A stretch of DNA of 64,000 nt from Punica granatum (lineage: Eukaryota; Streptophyta; Magnoliopsida; Myrtales; Lythraceae), in contig NC_045130.1 of the NCBI RefSeq assembly GCF_007655135.1, positions 4,588,001 through 4,652,000 on the forward strand, given 5' to 3'. The notes under the pieces were generated by a model, which saw only the letters and a list, made by a program, of their open reading frames with translations, did no database searches and had not been told where the DNA came from. Shown here one piece after another: positions 48,685 to 61,278 of this stretch. Position 1 is the first letter of the stretch; every line of letters begins with the position of its first letter. Both the position numbers and the translations under genes were made by a program.

Positions 48685-50155
48685 CCTTGAAAGGTTCCAA
48701 CAGCGCCATTGCATTTTCATCAGTAATCTCATCAGTAGATATTCAATACTGCATCCTCCACGTATCAAGTAGTCCTTTTGGTGTGATGATTGGCACTGCA
48801 TAGGAAAAAAAGTTTCAGGATTTGGATGAGGGCCGAGGGCAGTCCAATCTTACGCAAGTGCTTCTCCTACTGAATCTTACGATATATGTCGTAAGATTCA
48901 GGCCTTAATGGAATCCAGTTTGTTTGATAATGCCGAAGAAAAAGAGAGAGAAAGAGAGAGGGAGAGATTTAACTTAATGTGTCGATCAAAAATGTTCCTA
49001 ACGGTTAAGTAACCCCAAAGCTACTTAATCATTCAGTAATTTTTCAGCTTACTCGCTTAGCTACACATATATTTTCCTATATTTGCAGTATGCTACTGAA
49101 TTCTTTAAAATTACAACATATTTCCATTTCTTGGGAACCAGAGAGGGGGAGGGGAAAGGGCAACTGAATGATAGGGCGAGGTGCGACTCTGATCCCGGCC
49201 ACCACCATCATCGTCAAGGTCGCCAGGTCACCATGACCTCATCTAGGTGGTGATGGAGGGATCGGGACCTCCACCGCTTGTCTCGAGGTTCTCCGATCTG
49301 CTCCTTCTTTTTTTAAATTATTTTGAATTTTTTTAAATTTAAAAAGATAATATTAAAAGGACGGGCAAAAGTGTTTAAAGGAAAAATTCTGTGGCATTAC
49401 ATAATTGTAGCATAAAACGATTTTAGAGTTTTAGCAATTAATAATTTTTCTCGTACCAAACAAAATCTCCTTATTTTATTAAAAATTTATCTCCTTAAGC
49501 ACTTAAAAAATCAGTATTTAATTTTCAGCACTTCAAAATAAGTTGAACCAAAAACACACCCTTGGCACTTAATTAAGTACTTAAAAATTAAAGACTTAAT
49601 ATACCATAGGTTTATTTCCGTCAACAAATGTTTGCGGCTCCTATTTCCTGGTAGATATGTACCTAAGTTTGGTTCAAACGTTGTATTATTCCCAAGTAAT
49701 GCAAGGGAAAAATTTCCAACTATTAGGACCAGCGCTAACTAGTTCAGTTAGTCTTACTGTTACTCGGGCCAATCCGTGAAAATGTGGTCTTCGTTTTGCT
49801 TCCTCAAGTATGTTCCTTCAGGGACTAGAGATTCTTTCCTAGGACACCTGAAAACTGCTCTATTGAAACTCTTTCAACGTTCTATTTGTTATGGTAATAA
49901 TCACATTTTTAGGTTGTATTTTGTATACGAGCTATAGGCACCGCATATTTTTGTAAGCCATTGAAGTCTAAGCCTCGTTTAATTAGATGTAGAAGACCTT
50001 TAATTTTTATGCATCTTAGTAGTCTTCTCCAACTGATGATAATGGCTATGATCGTAGCACTTGAAGGGGAAAACACTGAAATCCAATGGCTATGGCGTCT
50101 GCAGTGGAAACCAAATGATGTAGAAGGAGAAGACAGACAAAACATTTTCCCTTAA
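48685..50155. other. Intergenic region with a hairpin and purine tract
   Basis: Contains a perfect 12-bp-stem hairpin (48871-48900), a GA-rich tract (48940-48966) and a GC-rich block (49140-49290) similar in style to those near 20420 and 52510. No gene was recognised. Confidence 0.4.
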
Positions 50156-50880
50156 CTTGGGTGTAAATTGGGTTCCTTTTTCTCGGTCGGATGCGGTAAC
50201 TACACCTTGCTTAGTGACTTCAGTGGCTCTCTCATGGCCGACTGTCTTGGCACTCCAGTCTTCTCAAAGGAGTTTTGTGTCTATGTCCGAGATGAAAGGC
50301 ATTGAATACAACTCCCAAACCAAGTTCGGAATATGATCCGAATGCTTATGATCTCATCAACGGGATCCAGAATTGTCTCCATGCCTTTTTTTATCTGTAT
50401 TATGGCACCATGCCGCAAGGTTAGGTCAGTGATGTTGAGTTTCTTGGTAACTATGGTGATCCTTTTGCGATCACGGGAATGTAAGAAATGGAGACAGTGC
50501 ACCGCGTGAACATAGGTGGGGATTTTTCTCGCCGGGTACTGTCAGTGGCAGGTATCAAGGACGGACCAGCGATCATGACTACTTTTCTATGGACCTTGGC
50601 AGTGTCGAGCCTATGAAATTGACCATACCACTTTCAGATCATATTCCCGATTATGCAGACCCAGAAGCAGTTTTTAACCTCTTGGTCTATGGTTCCTAAC
50701 AGTTGCATGAATTCCATTTACAATGTGACATGGTCTTTCTCGGTCAATTCCAAATTCAAATACCTCGTCAGGTTACAATTCTGTGAGTTAATTCTATCGG
50801 CCATATTGTCTTTGAGATCTTCTAGCTTCCCTGGCAGCTATCAAGATAATGTCATGGATATCTCAGATATAATCTATATA
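50156..50880 (+). pseudogene. Decayed CrRLK1L malectin ectodomain remnant
   Basis: Pieces in different frames match the kinase ectodomain in order: FSKEFCVYVRDER (50266), DLINGIQ, YYGTMPQG, then the region matching LGSV...DHIPDYADPEAVF (50600-50670), then SMVPNSC...YNVTWSFSVNSKFKYLVRLQFCEL (50690-50790) and an end at about 50880. Stops and shifts are numerous, and the exon-intron junction has been erased. It is much older than the other copies and lacks any kinase domain. Confidence 0.8.
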
Positions 50881-51054
50881 TGAAAACGAAGGACAAGCTG
50901 AATTCTCACGCCTCAATCTCATCAAACAGAGCTCCCTCGCTTTACCATGTCGTCACTTATGTATTTAGGAAATTTTTTATGTTTAAATTATATGGTTTTC
51001 TTATTCAATAAGAATCAATATATCTCGAGATTCTGCATGTGTGAAATTCAACGT

Positions 51055-51057
51055 GTG

Positions 51058-51089
<32 letters not shown>

Positions 51090-51150
51090 CGCACAAAGAT
51101 TCAGAATAAACAAAATAGTATAGTTGAAATATATATATATATATATAGAC
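51055..51150. repeat. (TA)n microsatellites
   Basis: Two TA arrays (about 51057-51082 and 51130-51146). Confidence 0.8.
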
Positions 51151-52339
51151 TAGCAATATTAGTTGTTCAATTCTGGGATGCCTTTTAAACTTATTATGAG
51201 GATAAATTTGGGTTAGTCCGATAAGACTTCCGCTTCGGGAGAATACAAGGATAAGATCTTTGATAATCTGAAAAAGGCAAAAAGAATATATTTTGAATAT
51301 ACATAGACTAGGTTCTTATACATACACGTAATATTTATATTTCTTAATCTGTTAAAAGGAATATTTCTATTATTTTTCAACTTCATACCCAAAGTTGATT
51401 CTACAAATAAATCTGGAGTTTGGTTGATTAGGTGCCTTCAATTCAAAACTTTTCAATTCTTGCCATTCACACTCACCATTAGTCACGCACCCTCTTCCAG
51501 AGCTTCCCTAGCCAGCATGGGACCTATACCTTCCAGTAATTTTTTTTTGTTTTCTTTCGTTGTCATGTTATTGCTAAATTACAGTCACGTAATTTTGCCA
51601 CTCCCCTCTTCCCATCTCACTTTTTTTACTCTAGGGAAAAAGGATGAGCAAGCTTTGACTTTGTTTGAAGTTAGGTTGAATTTGCAAAAAGACCTCTATG
51701 TATTATTCGGACAGGGTTTTATTATTGAGTTTGGTGAGACCTATACGAAGTATGATCTTTCCTTCTCATTGAACGTGATATTTTTCTTTTTGATTCATTT
51801 ATCTTTTTAATGTGCATAATATTGTTAATTTTGAGACGCTAGAATGATTTATCACATGATAAAAGAACTGGGCCATGAGAAAGACACATGGATAATTGGA
51901 GCGAGATTGGCAAGACTGTGGGATGTCGTAAACACAAAGACTAATAAAGTCATTAGTCTCGATATGATTTTCTTGGATGAAGAGGTATGTTTTGGTATTT
52001 TTGAGTAATTATAATATTCATTTAATTATTATTGTATCTAATGAAATGAAGGTTCTTTAATGCATGCAAACGTAAGAAAATCTAAGATAGATTTGTCGAA
52101 ATCGTTACTTCGTGAAGAAGGCTTATACAACAGCAAGAACTTGAAAAATTTCAACATCATCCTATTTGAAATTCAAAAACATAATATATGTCCCGTCTAA
52201 TAAATGTACTTCATGTCGTTATGCATAATAAAAATATATATATACATGTATATACTCAGCAAAGTGAATATATAAGTTTATACCAGAGAAGATAATATTT
52301 TAGTAATTTAATTATGTGGTATACATATTTATATTTAGA

Positions 52340-52880
52340 GGAAAAAGCAGTTTGCCCTCCAAGCTTTGAGGATGGTAAATATTTGCCCCTTGACCTTTCA
52401 AAAGTTACACTTTACCCCTCAATCTCTATAGGAAATAGACGCTTTGTCTCCTCGGTTAAAATTGTGACGAAATCATTAATAATAATAATAATAATAATAA
52501 AAGAAAGAAATCAGAGTTGGGGTAGGGGAGGCCCGTCGGCCATCCCCACACCCTAATCGGCATCGCCAGCGTGCACAAAACCTCGTCGGCAATGTTGATC
52601 TGGGAGGTGGGGTGGCCGGCGGGGGCTCCCCACCCCCGATTATGGAAATCCCAATTGGGATTTTTGAAATGAGGGTTTCAAAAATTCGCTTGGAATTCCC
52701 AAAATGGGGGTGGGTGAGCCCACGTCGGCCACCCCATCCCCCAGATCGACGTTGCTGGGGGTTCTGTCCACCGGCAACGTCGTTTAGGGGCAGGGATGAT
52801 TGGCGAACCTCCCCCACCCCCAATTTTGAGAATCCTAGTCGGGATTTTCGAAACCCTAATTTCGGAAAAAATTATATATA
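52340..52880. mobile_element. GC-rich inverted-repeat element, unclassified
   Basis: Starts with a repeat-like text (GCCCCTTGACCTTTC, TTACCCCTCAATC). After an (ATA)n tract it becomes strongly GC-rich, with inverted blocks CCCCACCCCCGATTATGG and AAAATGGGGGTGGG. Open frames in it on both strands are composition artefacts. It ends before a (TA)n run at 52873. Boundaries and class are uncertain. Confidence 0.35.
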
Positions 52881-53281
52881 TATATATATATATACTTTAT
52901 ATATTATAACTTTTGATATTACTTTTTACATGATGGTAAAACTAAATTTTATATTGGGTATAATTAAACTTCTTATACAAGATAATATCTTCTTTCGGTG
53001 AATGATATCGTTAACTATATTAAATTGAGAAAATATAGTGCAATTATTAGATATCGATTATTTTTTATATTTGTATAAAAGAATTAACTATTTTAATAAT
53101 TGTTGTATTATTATTTATAAAAAAAATCTTTCCGTGCAACACGCGAGTTTTACTACTGTACAAGATATCGAATTGGCCGACTATGGATTCAATTGTTTCA
53201 ATCCTATCAAGCATTGTAAAAGAAATGCTAAAACTGCTTTTTTCCCACCGAGTAATGAACAGGAAGAAACCGAAACATTGA

Positions 53282-53581
53282 GAGTGCGTTTGGATTGAGA
53301 GTTGAGTTGAGTTGAGTTTTGATTTTAATTGGTTTGTAATGATTGTATTGTTGAATTATGAGAAAAAATGTGAAAAAGTAATAAATAATTAAGAGAAAAT
53401 AATGATTAAGTAATGATTGTATTGTTGAATTGTGAAAAGTAATGAATAGTTGAGAGAATTTAATATTAAAAATTGAATTGAATGGTTAAAAATATTTAAA
53501 AAATAAAAAAGTAATGATTGTGATGTTGAATTGCAGATAAGTGGAGTTGAGTTGAATATTATTTATAAAATAAACACACCC
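53282..53581. mobile_element. 300-bp MITE, present only in copy B
   Basis: The left end GAGTGCGTTTGG and the inverted right end GGGTGTGTTTAT are flanked by TGA (53279-53281 and 53582-53584). Copy A shows the uninterrupted site ATTGAATTTG near 35160. Internally it repeats TAATGATTGTATTGTTGAATT. A 3-bp duplication and GGGTGTGTTT-like ends suggest PIF/Harbinger. Confidence 0.8.
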
Positions 53582-53683
53582 TGAATTTGCCTTTTTAAAG
53601 GAACAAATAAGGTGGTTTTCGTTAGTGATGGACATTTTGTACTCATAGTTCGCTCTGACTAGTTTATATCTTTTCCCGGGTCA

Positions 53684-53964
53684 TGGGCCACGATCAGAAG
53701 AGAACCTCAGCAATGAAAGTTGTCAAAACAGCTGATCAAGGAAAACGGATGGAAAGGCCTTCATAGAGGGTTGGGTCCGAGGTTTTTCAGCATGTCTGCA
53801 TGGGGAACCTCGATGATTCTCACATACGAGTACTTGTGTATGGACTTTTCTATCATCTTAACTTTTTATAATTTCTTACCATCAACCACCTTAAAGCTAA
53901 TCTAGTAACTTATCTCCCTCTGCCGTTTCTTCTCCAGAGCGTTTGTGTGCAAAAGACATGTAAG
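53684..53964 (+). pseudogene. Mitochondrial carrier exons 5-6, duplicated and dead
   Basis: Matches exons 5 and 6 of the carrier at 35257-35539. The intron-4 acceptor AG is now GG (TCCCGG), one extra A (GTCAAAACAG) shifts the frame, and exons 1-4 are absent. Exon 6 ends in the same KDM-stop. Confidence 0.92.
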
Positions 53965-54494
53965 ATCCGCACAGCATGGTCGACACCCAGCAAATGCCTT
54001 GTCTCCATGAGATAGAAGAATATCTTGTACCCTTATAGACAGAACTTTAGTCAATTTAGTAGACTATTCCCCGGTATTTTCCTGTGGGGGTTGAGAAATT
54101 CTTAGAACCTTTGAGTCCATGATTCTTTTCATCGAGCCAATAGTCTAGCCAAAATTTTCTCATGTGTTGCTCTGTTTCCTTATTCTTGCATACAATCAGT
54201 AGAAGTTGTATCAATTTTATCAAATTCTTTTGTCTAATCCGGAAAGCGAAGTTCGCACACTTTGATATCATTCCTGCGGATTTTTTTATTACTGCTTTTA
54301 TCGTTTGATGGGGGTGTTCTGATTTTGTTCATGAGCAAGGAATCTTCTTCTGTTATGTCATAGTCCGGTGTCTTCTACTTGTTGGCTATACTTAAAAGCA
54401 ATTGTTCGTGTAGGAATAATTTTCTCCATTAAGTGCCACAATGTTATTTTGCAACATGCAAGGATCCCAACTTAAATTTCAAAGATTCAGATTA

Positions 54495-54560
<66 letters not shown>

Positions 54561-54892
54561 AGGTATGAGATGAGCCTGGTTGGATAGTCTCAGAACGTTC
54601 CGTTCCTAAAGAAAAATTTCTCAATTTTTTGAGCTTTTAAAATTTTTATTTAATTATTTTCTGTTATAAAATTATCAACAAAATATTTTAAAATTAAGAT
54701 ATCTTTCGAAATTAATAAAATCTTCCTAAATTAATTATTTTTTGTTATAAAATTATCAAAAAAATATTTTAAAATTATTTACCCAAAAATCTTTTGAAAA
54801 TTAAAATCTTACGAAATTTTTTAAAAATCAAATTACATCTTTTATAGATTCTTTGTTGTACATTATAAATAACAAAATCATTTTCAAAATCG

Positions 54893-55222
54893 CCGGTGAA
54901 CTTTAGGCGGTCTAAGCCATGTGGACGCTTCTCTCAGACTACCCTGACATGACGTTGAGGACCAAGAAACCGACTTCAGGAAGTCGAGTTCCTGCTCCAA
55001 AGAAGCAAAGCTGAGAAAGTATCTTGCCAAATTAGTTTCCTTTTGTTCCCTTATCTATATCGTTTCAATTTCTCCATGTCCTCCATTGTCACCTTGACAC
55101 ATGATGAAGAGAATATGAAGAGAAAGAAGGAGTTGCTGATTCAGCGGCAGAAAAGAATTGCCGAGAGAAGTGCAAATAATGTACCTATGCCCGTAGCACC
55201 GAAGAAGAGCTCAAGGGAAAAC
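54893..55222 (+). pseudogene. Captured gene fragment, copy B, split by a solo LTR
   Basis: Same fragment as at 36342-36670, but with about 55 bp more of the source exon. Its reading frame SSIVTLTHDEENMKRKKELLI leads on to IQRQKRIAERSANN. It is interrupted after GGGAAAAC and resumes at 58361. Confidence 0.5.
55218..55222. repeat. Solo-LTR target duplication, left
   Basis: AAAAC, repeated at 58361-58365; copy A has it once (36609-36614 region). Confidence 0.93.
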
Positions 55223-58200
55223 TGTGATACCCGACATTTTAATTTCAAATAGAACACATATACATATACTTACATGCTTATATATATTTGTATGTATGTC
55301 ATACACGCTGCTGGAGGAATTTTTTTTTAAAAAAAAGAGTGAAGGCATGGGCTCCACGTGGCCCACAATTTACCCCCATTTGCCACCGCCTTCCATTTCA
55401 TCTAATCTGTTCTTTCTTTATTTTTTTCTCATTCTCTGCTCTACTTTGGAGCTGTGGAAAACCGAAGAGAAACAGGGCAAGAGAGAGAGAGAGAGAGATA
55501 GAGACAGAGAGTTCAAGAGCTCAAGATGGAGCTCACGGATGAGGGGGACAGAAAAGAACGAGACTTGATGAAGGGGGTGAATAGAATCGAGCTGGGAAGT
55601 GGTAATATAGAGCTGAAACAGTGGTGCCGACTGCAGAGGTGAAATTCTACAGAAACGGATAAATGAACGGGTGCTTCGGGAGTCGATCAAGAGGTAAGTT
55701 GTTTCATGTTTTCTATGAAACTTCAGAGGGTGATTCCGGGTGGTATAAACTTCATCTTGATACGTTTAGCTCATCAACAAGTGTTGATTTGGTTGCCCAT
55801 CCGACAACTCTTTGTTGATCCATTTTTGGTGAGATTCGGCGAAAAACCTCTCGGTTATCTAAGAATAATTGCTGAGTTAAGTGAAGTCTAGGATTTTTCT
55901 ATTGGTTCAGATTGAATATGGTTCTCTTAAGATGAAGTTGCTTAAGCTTATAGGGATTAATGGAGGATTTAGTTTGTGTGTTGATTTTATGTTTAATTAT
56001 CCTATCTTGATGTGTTGATTTGGATGAAAGATAAATGTATCTATAGGTTTGGCTCTGTTTAATTTGTCTTGAGGAAGGAATTTGGATTAGATTTCTTGTA
56101 TGTTTGATTCATTCTTTCAGAATTTATATTGACTGGGAGCTCATTATGTACCGAGCAAATTTTGGGTCTACAAGTTAATATTTGCATATTTTCTTTTAAT
56201 GTGAAAAGTGTGTTTTCCTTTTCTTTTAAGGTTACTAGGGGTTTAGGATGGTCTTGCCTTGCAAATTTTTGTGAATTAGGATATTGTTTAATTGTGATGG
56301 GATACACATGCTAAGTTGGACATTGAGAAATGTGTTAAGTTTATAAGGATTTATTTGTTTGATTGCTTGAGTAATTTGTGAGTTTAAAGCTAGTTAAAGG
56401 GTGATTTGAGGAGTAAGACAAATCGATATTGATTGGTTATTAATGTTGATGGAAATTAAAGATGGAATTTACTAAATTATTTATTTGGGATATATGGTTG
56501 TCTTCTTTAGCTTTTGATACGGTTTTGGTGCTCGTATATATTTGGTCTTTTATAAATCTCTCATTTACCTTGAAATTGACAAGAGCAATCAGGTTTGTTT
56601 AAATGAGAATTATGGTGATTATTTTAAGTAGTTTTTGACATGGATGAGAAATGGACATAATGAATATGATATATATATATCGGGACTTATTGGAAATAAT
56701 AGGCTCTAAGGAAGATAGCGAGAGATATTTAAAGTTCCTATGATGGTGCTATATTTTTATTATCTAATCTAATATTAGGGAATAATAGGAACCGTGGAGA
56801 CTGAAACCTTGCACTCTGAAGGGTTGAATTTGCTTTTTTTTTTTGGGGGGGATTCGGTGAGTACCTTATTCCATTGTGAAATGATATATATATATATATA
56901 TTGATATATATATATATGTATATATACATATATAATAAGTTAAGTGGACGGTAATGATGGTGTGATTAATAGGATTGATTATAATAAGAGGATTTGAGAG
57001 ACGTTTTATGTTTGTATTGTAGTTGTTTGTTTGATGTTTTGTGATTATTCTGATCATTGCAAGAGCTTTAGCTGGTAATAATTGTATGAAGTGTATAACT
57101 TAATGTATGCAGATATAGGATAAGTGATGGATTCTGATGTCATTAAATGAGACATGAATTGTATGAATGTCATTATTAAAGGAAATATTGTGATAATTTG
57201 GGAATAAAAATTTGGTATGGGTATATGATATCAAATGGCATGATTTCAGTTGATTGTTCTGGTGATTGTTGTTTGACTATTGCCATGGGACCGCTGGACC
57301 CGGCAGATTATAAAATGGGCCGGATCGGCTGCTGGACCCGGTGGAATATAAATATGGGCCGGATCGGCCATTGGACTCAGCGGAATATAAATATGGGCCG
57401 GATCGGCTGCTGGACTCGGCGGAATATAAGTATGGGCCGAATCGGCTACTGGACCCGGCGAAATATAAATAGGGGCCCCGATCGGCCGCTGGACTCGGCG
57501 GAATATAAATTGAGGTCAACTCTTACCGCCAGAGGTTAATAGGCGGCCCCCGCTCATGAGATACGAGTATTGGGAGTTGAGGATGATATGAGTAAGATAT
57601 GCGGGGTCACGGTACCGTCACAACTCTGTTGCGAGGAAATGTAACCCTATGACTATATTGATTAGTTGTGTTGTATATTATTTGCCTGGTTTGATTGCTG
57701 TAAATATGATGATTTTAAGATTGTTTAAAGTTGTTCTATGCAAGTCGTATTATTTGTTGAAACTTGACTTAGTCAGTGTGTACTTTAGGTGGTGCTGAGT
57801 TAATAGTTAATTCTAATATTATGATATGGTTACAAAGATGATTGATTGTTTACGAATGAATTTAGTAATTATTGTATATATTGTATAATATGCCGTGTTG
57901 GTAAATTAAATGATGGACTTGGATATGTTAGTATTATCTTTGTTTATTTAAAAATATATTTTTAGTTAATAATAGTTCATTTCACTTTGGAAATTTGTGC
58001 TCACTGAGATGTAGCTCACACCTTGCATATATTTTTCCAGATAAGTTTCTAGCTGTGCGAGAGAACCATTTATGATATCGGGGATCAGCTTGGAGAACTA
58101 GGTAAAGACCTTAGTTATTTGATAGCTATTCTTTTTGTATAGATTGTATTTGAAAATGTGATGACCTGAAACTTTTGTTTAGTTGGTTTAATGATGTAAC

Positions 58201-58360
58201 TCTGCTAAAATTATATTTATATAAATATATATGTGAGAGCTTACTGGATTAGTTATATGTTTTTGAGAGTTATGGAAATCATGTTTTATATGAATAGTTA
58301 TGGGATAAGGGATATCGAGGAAATATAGGGAAAACTCTGTTGAAATTTTGGGTCGTGACA
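55223..58360. mobile_element. Solo LTR (3138 bp) of a large Gypsy-type retrotransposon
   Basis: Begins TGTGATACCCGACATTTT, ends GGGTCGTGACA, and is flanked by AAAAC duplications. The uninterrupted site exists in copy A, so the borders are exact. There is no internal region, PBS or coding sequence, so it is one LTR left after LTR-LTR recombination. TGTGATACCC...GTGACA ends and a 3-kb LTR fit the Tekay/Del group of Ty3-gypsy; the group is inferred. It contains a (GA)n tract (55482-55498) and a 39-bp tandem repeat (57291-57513). Confidence 0.93.
57291..57513 (+). repeat. 39-bp tandem repeat inside the solo LTR
   Basis: About five and a half units built around GGGCCGGATCGGCTGCTGGA followed by a CGGCGGAATATAAATAT part. 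The period of 39 keeps a reading frame open, which explains a spurious 113-codon frame. Confidence 0.9.
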
Positions 58361-58365
58361 AAAAC
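58361..58365. repeat. Solo-LTR target duplication, right
   Basis: AAAAC, followed by AAATCGGCGAAGA as in copy A. Confidence 0.93.
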
Positions 58366-60953
58366 AAATCGGCGAAGATTTCCACACAGCATATGAGGCC
58401 TACAAAACTGTCACCAAGTCTATTTTTATATTATTTTTTTAATAAAATTTTTTTTGTAATTTTTAAAAGATATTTTATGATAAAATATAATTTTCTTGAT
58501 TTTTAAAAATTAAATAACTATTTTGAATATTTTTTAAAATTTTAAAAGATATTTTATATATGATCCCAATCAAACAAAATATTTATCGAATTTTTAATTT
58601 TAATTGAATATTGTTTGTCAAATAATAATTAATAAATCATTGAATTTTTAAAATTGAATGCATATTTATTTATAAGATATCGATATATTTATTTTGGGGT
58701 GTTTAACGCTAATATATTTTGTACTACTTTTCTTAATTCAATCATCATGTTATTATAGTCAAAATAACAACGAACCAAACTTTTACAAAGCTATAACTAC
58801 GTCAATATGTGGCTTCTTATTGATTTATGATTCTATATGTGAGAAAATATAACTATTTACTAAATGAATGAAGTTTTCTTTTTAACTTTTAGTCATAATT
58901 TTTTTTAGATTGGTGAAATTATCTTGTGTAACGCACAGACTTCACGACTAGTATATTTGAAAGCAAGGAATAGGTGAACCCGGACAGATGACCTCAGAAC
59001 GCTCGATTTTTAATGTAATTTTCTCGCATTTTTAAGTTTTAAAATTGTTAAATCATTAATAAATTAATAAATTTAAAATATCTTTACTTATGATATCTTC
59101 TAAGATATCTTTATCTTTTTCGGTTACAAGATGAATATATTTTAGATATTACAGATAGATAGATAGATAGATAGATAGATAAATATATCAATATATATTA
59201 TATTACATAATTTTTTAAAAAAATCAGATTATATTTTTTCCTAAATTATGTATAATAATACATAATACATTATAAATATGAAACACAATTCACATAAACA
59301 GTCATCTATTCAGCTCTCAAAGAATATGTGTCCACCATTAGATGTGAGCTCTCAAAAAGTACGCCTACTATTATACACAATGTGAGTTGTTCAATTATTA
59401 TTATTATTATTGTTATTGTTATTGGTTGTGTTAGTCTGTTTGTACACACTTATATACTTTAGTAAATATAAATATATATATATATATATGAAGTATATAT
59501 ATATATATGAAGTATATATACTATATACGTCTCTATATACGTATACAATATATATACTATATGTGTTTCTATAAGTATATATATTATATATGTTTCTATA
59601 TGAACATATATGTTTATATATATACACGTTTCTACAATGGATGACCTAAGAATCACTTGGTTTCTTAATAGAATTTTCTCTAATTTTTAAATTATTTTTA
59701 TTTTATATTAATATTTTAATAAAAAAGGTTTGCTTTAATCTTTAAAAGATATGATATGACAAAATCCAGTTTTCTCCTTTTGTCAGTTTTTAAATTTTTA
59801 TAATAATATTTACAAAAATTAACAATATTTTTTTGCTATATCAGAGTAAATAAAATATTTTTCCAATTTTTACATGAGATATATAGTCACGCCACTATTT
59901 TTAATCTAGGCTAATTTTTGAATTTTTTATAATTTGAATGAATATTTTTATTTGAAATTGATATAATATAATATTTTGAAACCTTTTAGAAGATTTTATC
60001 GTCTACATAATATTTGATAATCCTATATTTTCTTTTTAAGTAAAATTAATATCTAATCAAATCGCCATCATTATTAAAATGAGCATATATTTATAGATCA
60101 ATAACTATATTTTTTACTTACTTTATTGACAAAATTTAGTTAACAACAATCATATATATATATTTAATATAATATATTTTATTGATTGTAAGTTACGATA
60201 TGGATACATAACTACATATTTTTATTTATTTTATTGATCGTTTGGAGCTGGCCAGGTAGTTTTAGAATGCCTGAATTATTTAATAGAATTTTCTTGAATT
60301 TTTTAATTTTTCTCTTTTATAAATCATTTTTAATTTTAATTTTTTAAAATATATATAGATGTAGATTTGCGGGACCGGCTACTATTTTCTTCATTTTATC
60401 TTTCTTTTTAAATTGTTAATATTTTTAAAGTGTATACTTTGTGGGATCGATTGTTATTTTCTCGATTTTTTAAACATTTTTTAGAAAAAGAATTTCTAAT
60501 TTTTTAATTTTTAAAACATATAGATATAGATTTACATGATCTACACTAAATATTATAGATATAGATGTATAGATATTCTATATAACATGTTATGGACATA
60601 ACGCGTTATATATTTTCTGTGGTTCCATTAACCAACGAGACATATACATTATTACGTATATTAAAATATAAATAAATAAATTTTGTGTTTGAACAGATCT
60701 ATTATCATATTTGCTTTAAAAAATAAATGAGATCATATTTTTCTATAGATATGATGATTTGTTATCGTATCTATAAAAATATAAAACGTTCTTTTTCGAG
60801 TCATGCATATATATCTAATATATAGTTTTAATGATGGTAAATTACAATTTATAATATTTCAAAACATGCATATAATATGTAATAATTTTTTTAATAAAAA
60901 GCATAAAAATTGAACAAGTGCAATCCTGTGCAACACGCGGGTCCTACGACTAG
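58366..60953 (+). mobile_element. Helitron-like AT-rich repeats, copy B
   Basis: Counterpart of 36615-39171. Helitron-type ends with CTAG followed by T occur at 58948-58951 and 60950-60953. Microsatellites (GATA)n at 59155-59180 and (TA)n at 59470-59510 differ in length from copy A. Confidence 0.5.
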
Positions 60954-61278
60954 TTGACATAGATGAGAATATACAAAACGTGCAATGCAATACATATGAT
61001 CTCATACATCTTGCGCACATTCGCAATAGACTTATACTAATCCAAGATTCGAAATCCTAAGGAAAATAATTACTGAAGCAAATTCGGGTATTACAGTTGG
61101 GAGTAACTCCAACTCATAAAGAGGTTCAAAATGGGGCCACCATGCCCCGCCTTATTCCTGTTTCATTGTAATTTGGGCAATGCCCCTGATTTTACCCAAA
61201 AAAAAAAAAATAGGGGTTCAAAGTGAACCTTTAACATCATATCAGAATCGCCTCGTTAAGAAACCTCACTATTTTCCT

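Noticed and set aside
52476..52823. Gly/Pro-rich open frames on both strands
   Set aside because: They arise from a GC-rich inverted-repeat element; both strands are open and low in complexity.
57198..57539. 113-codon frame with internal repeats
   Set aside because: It is the translation of a 39-bp tandem repeat inside a solo LTR.
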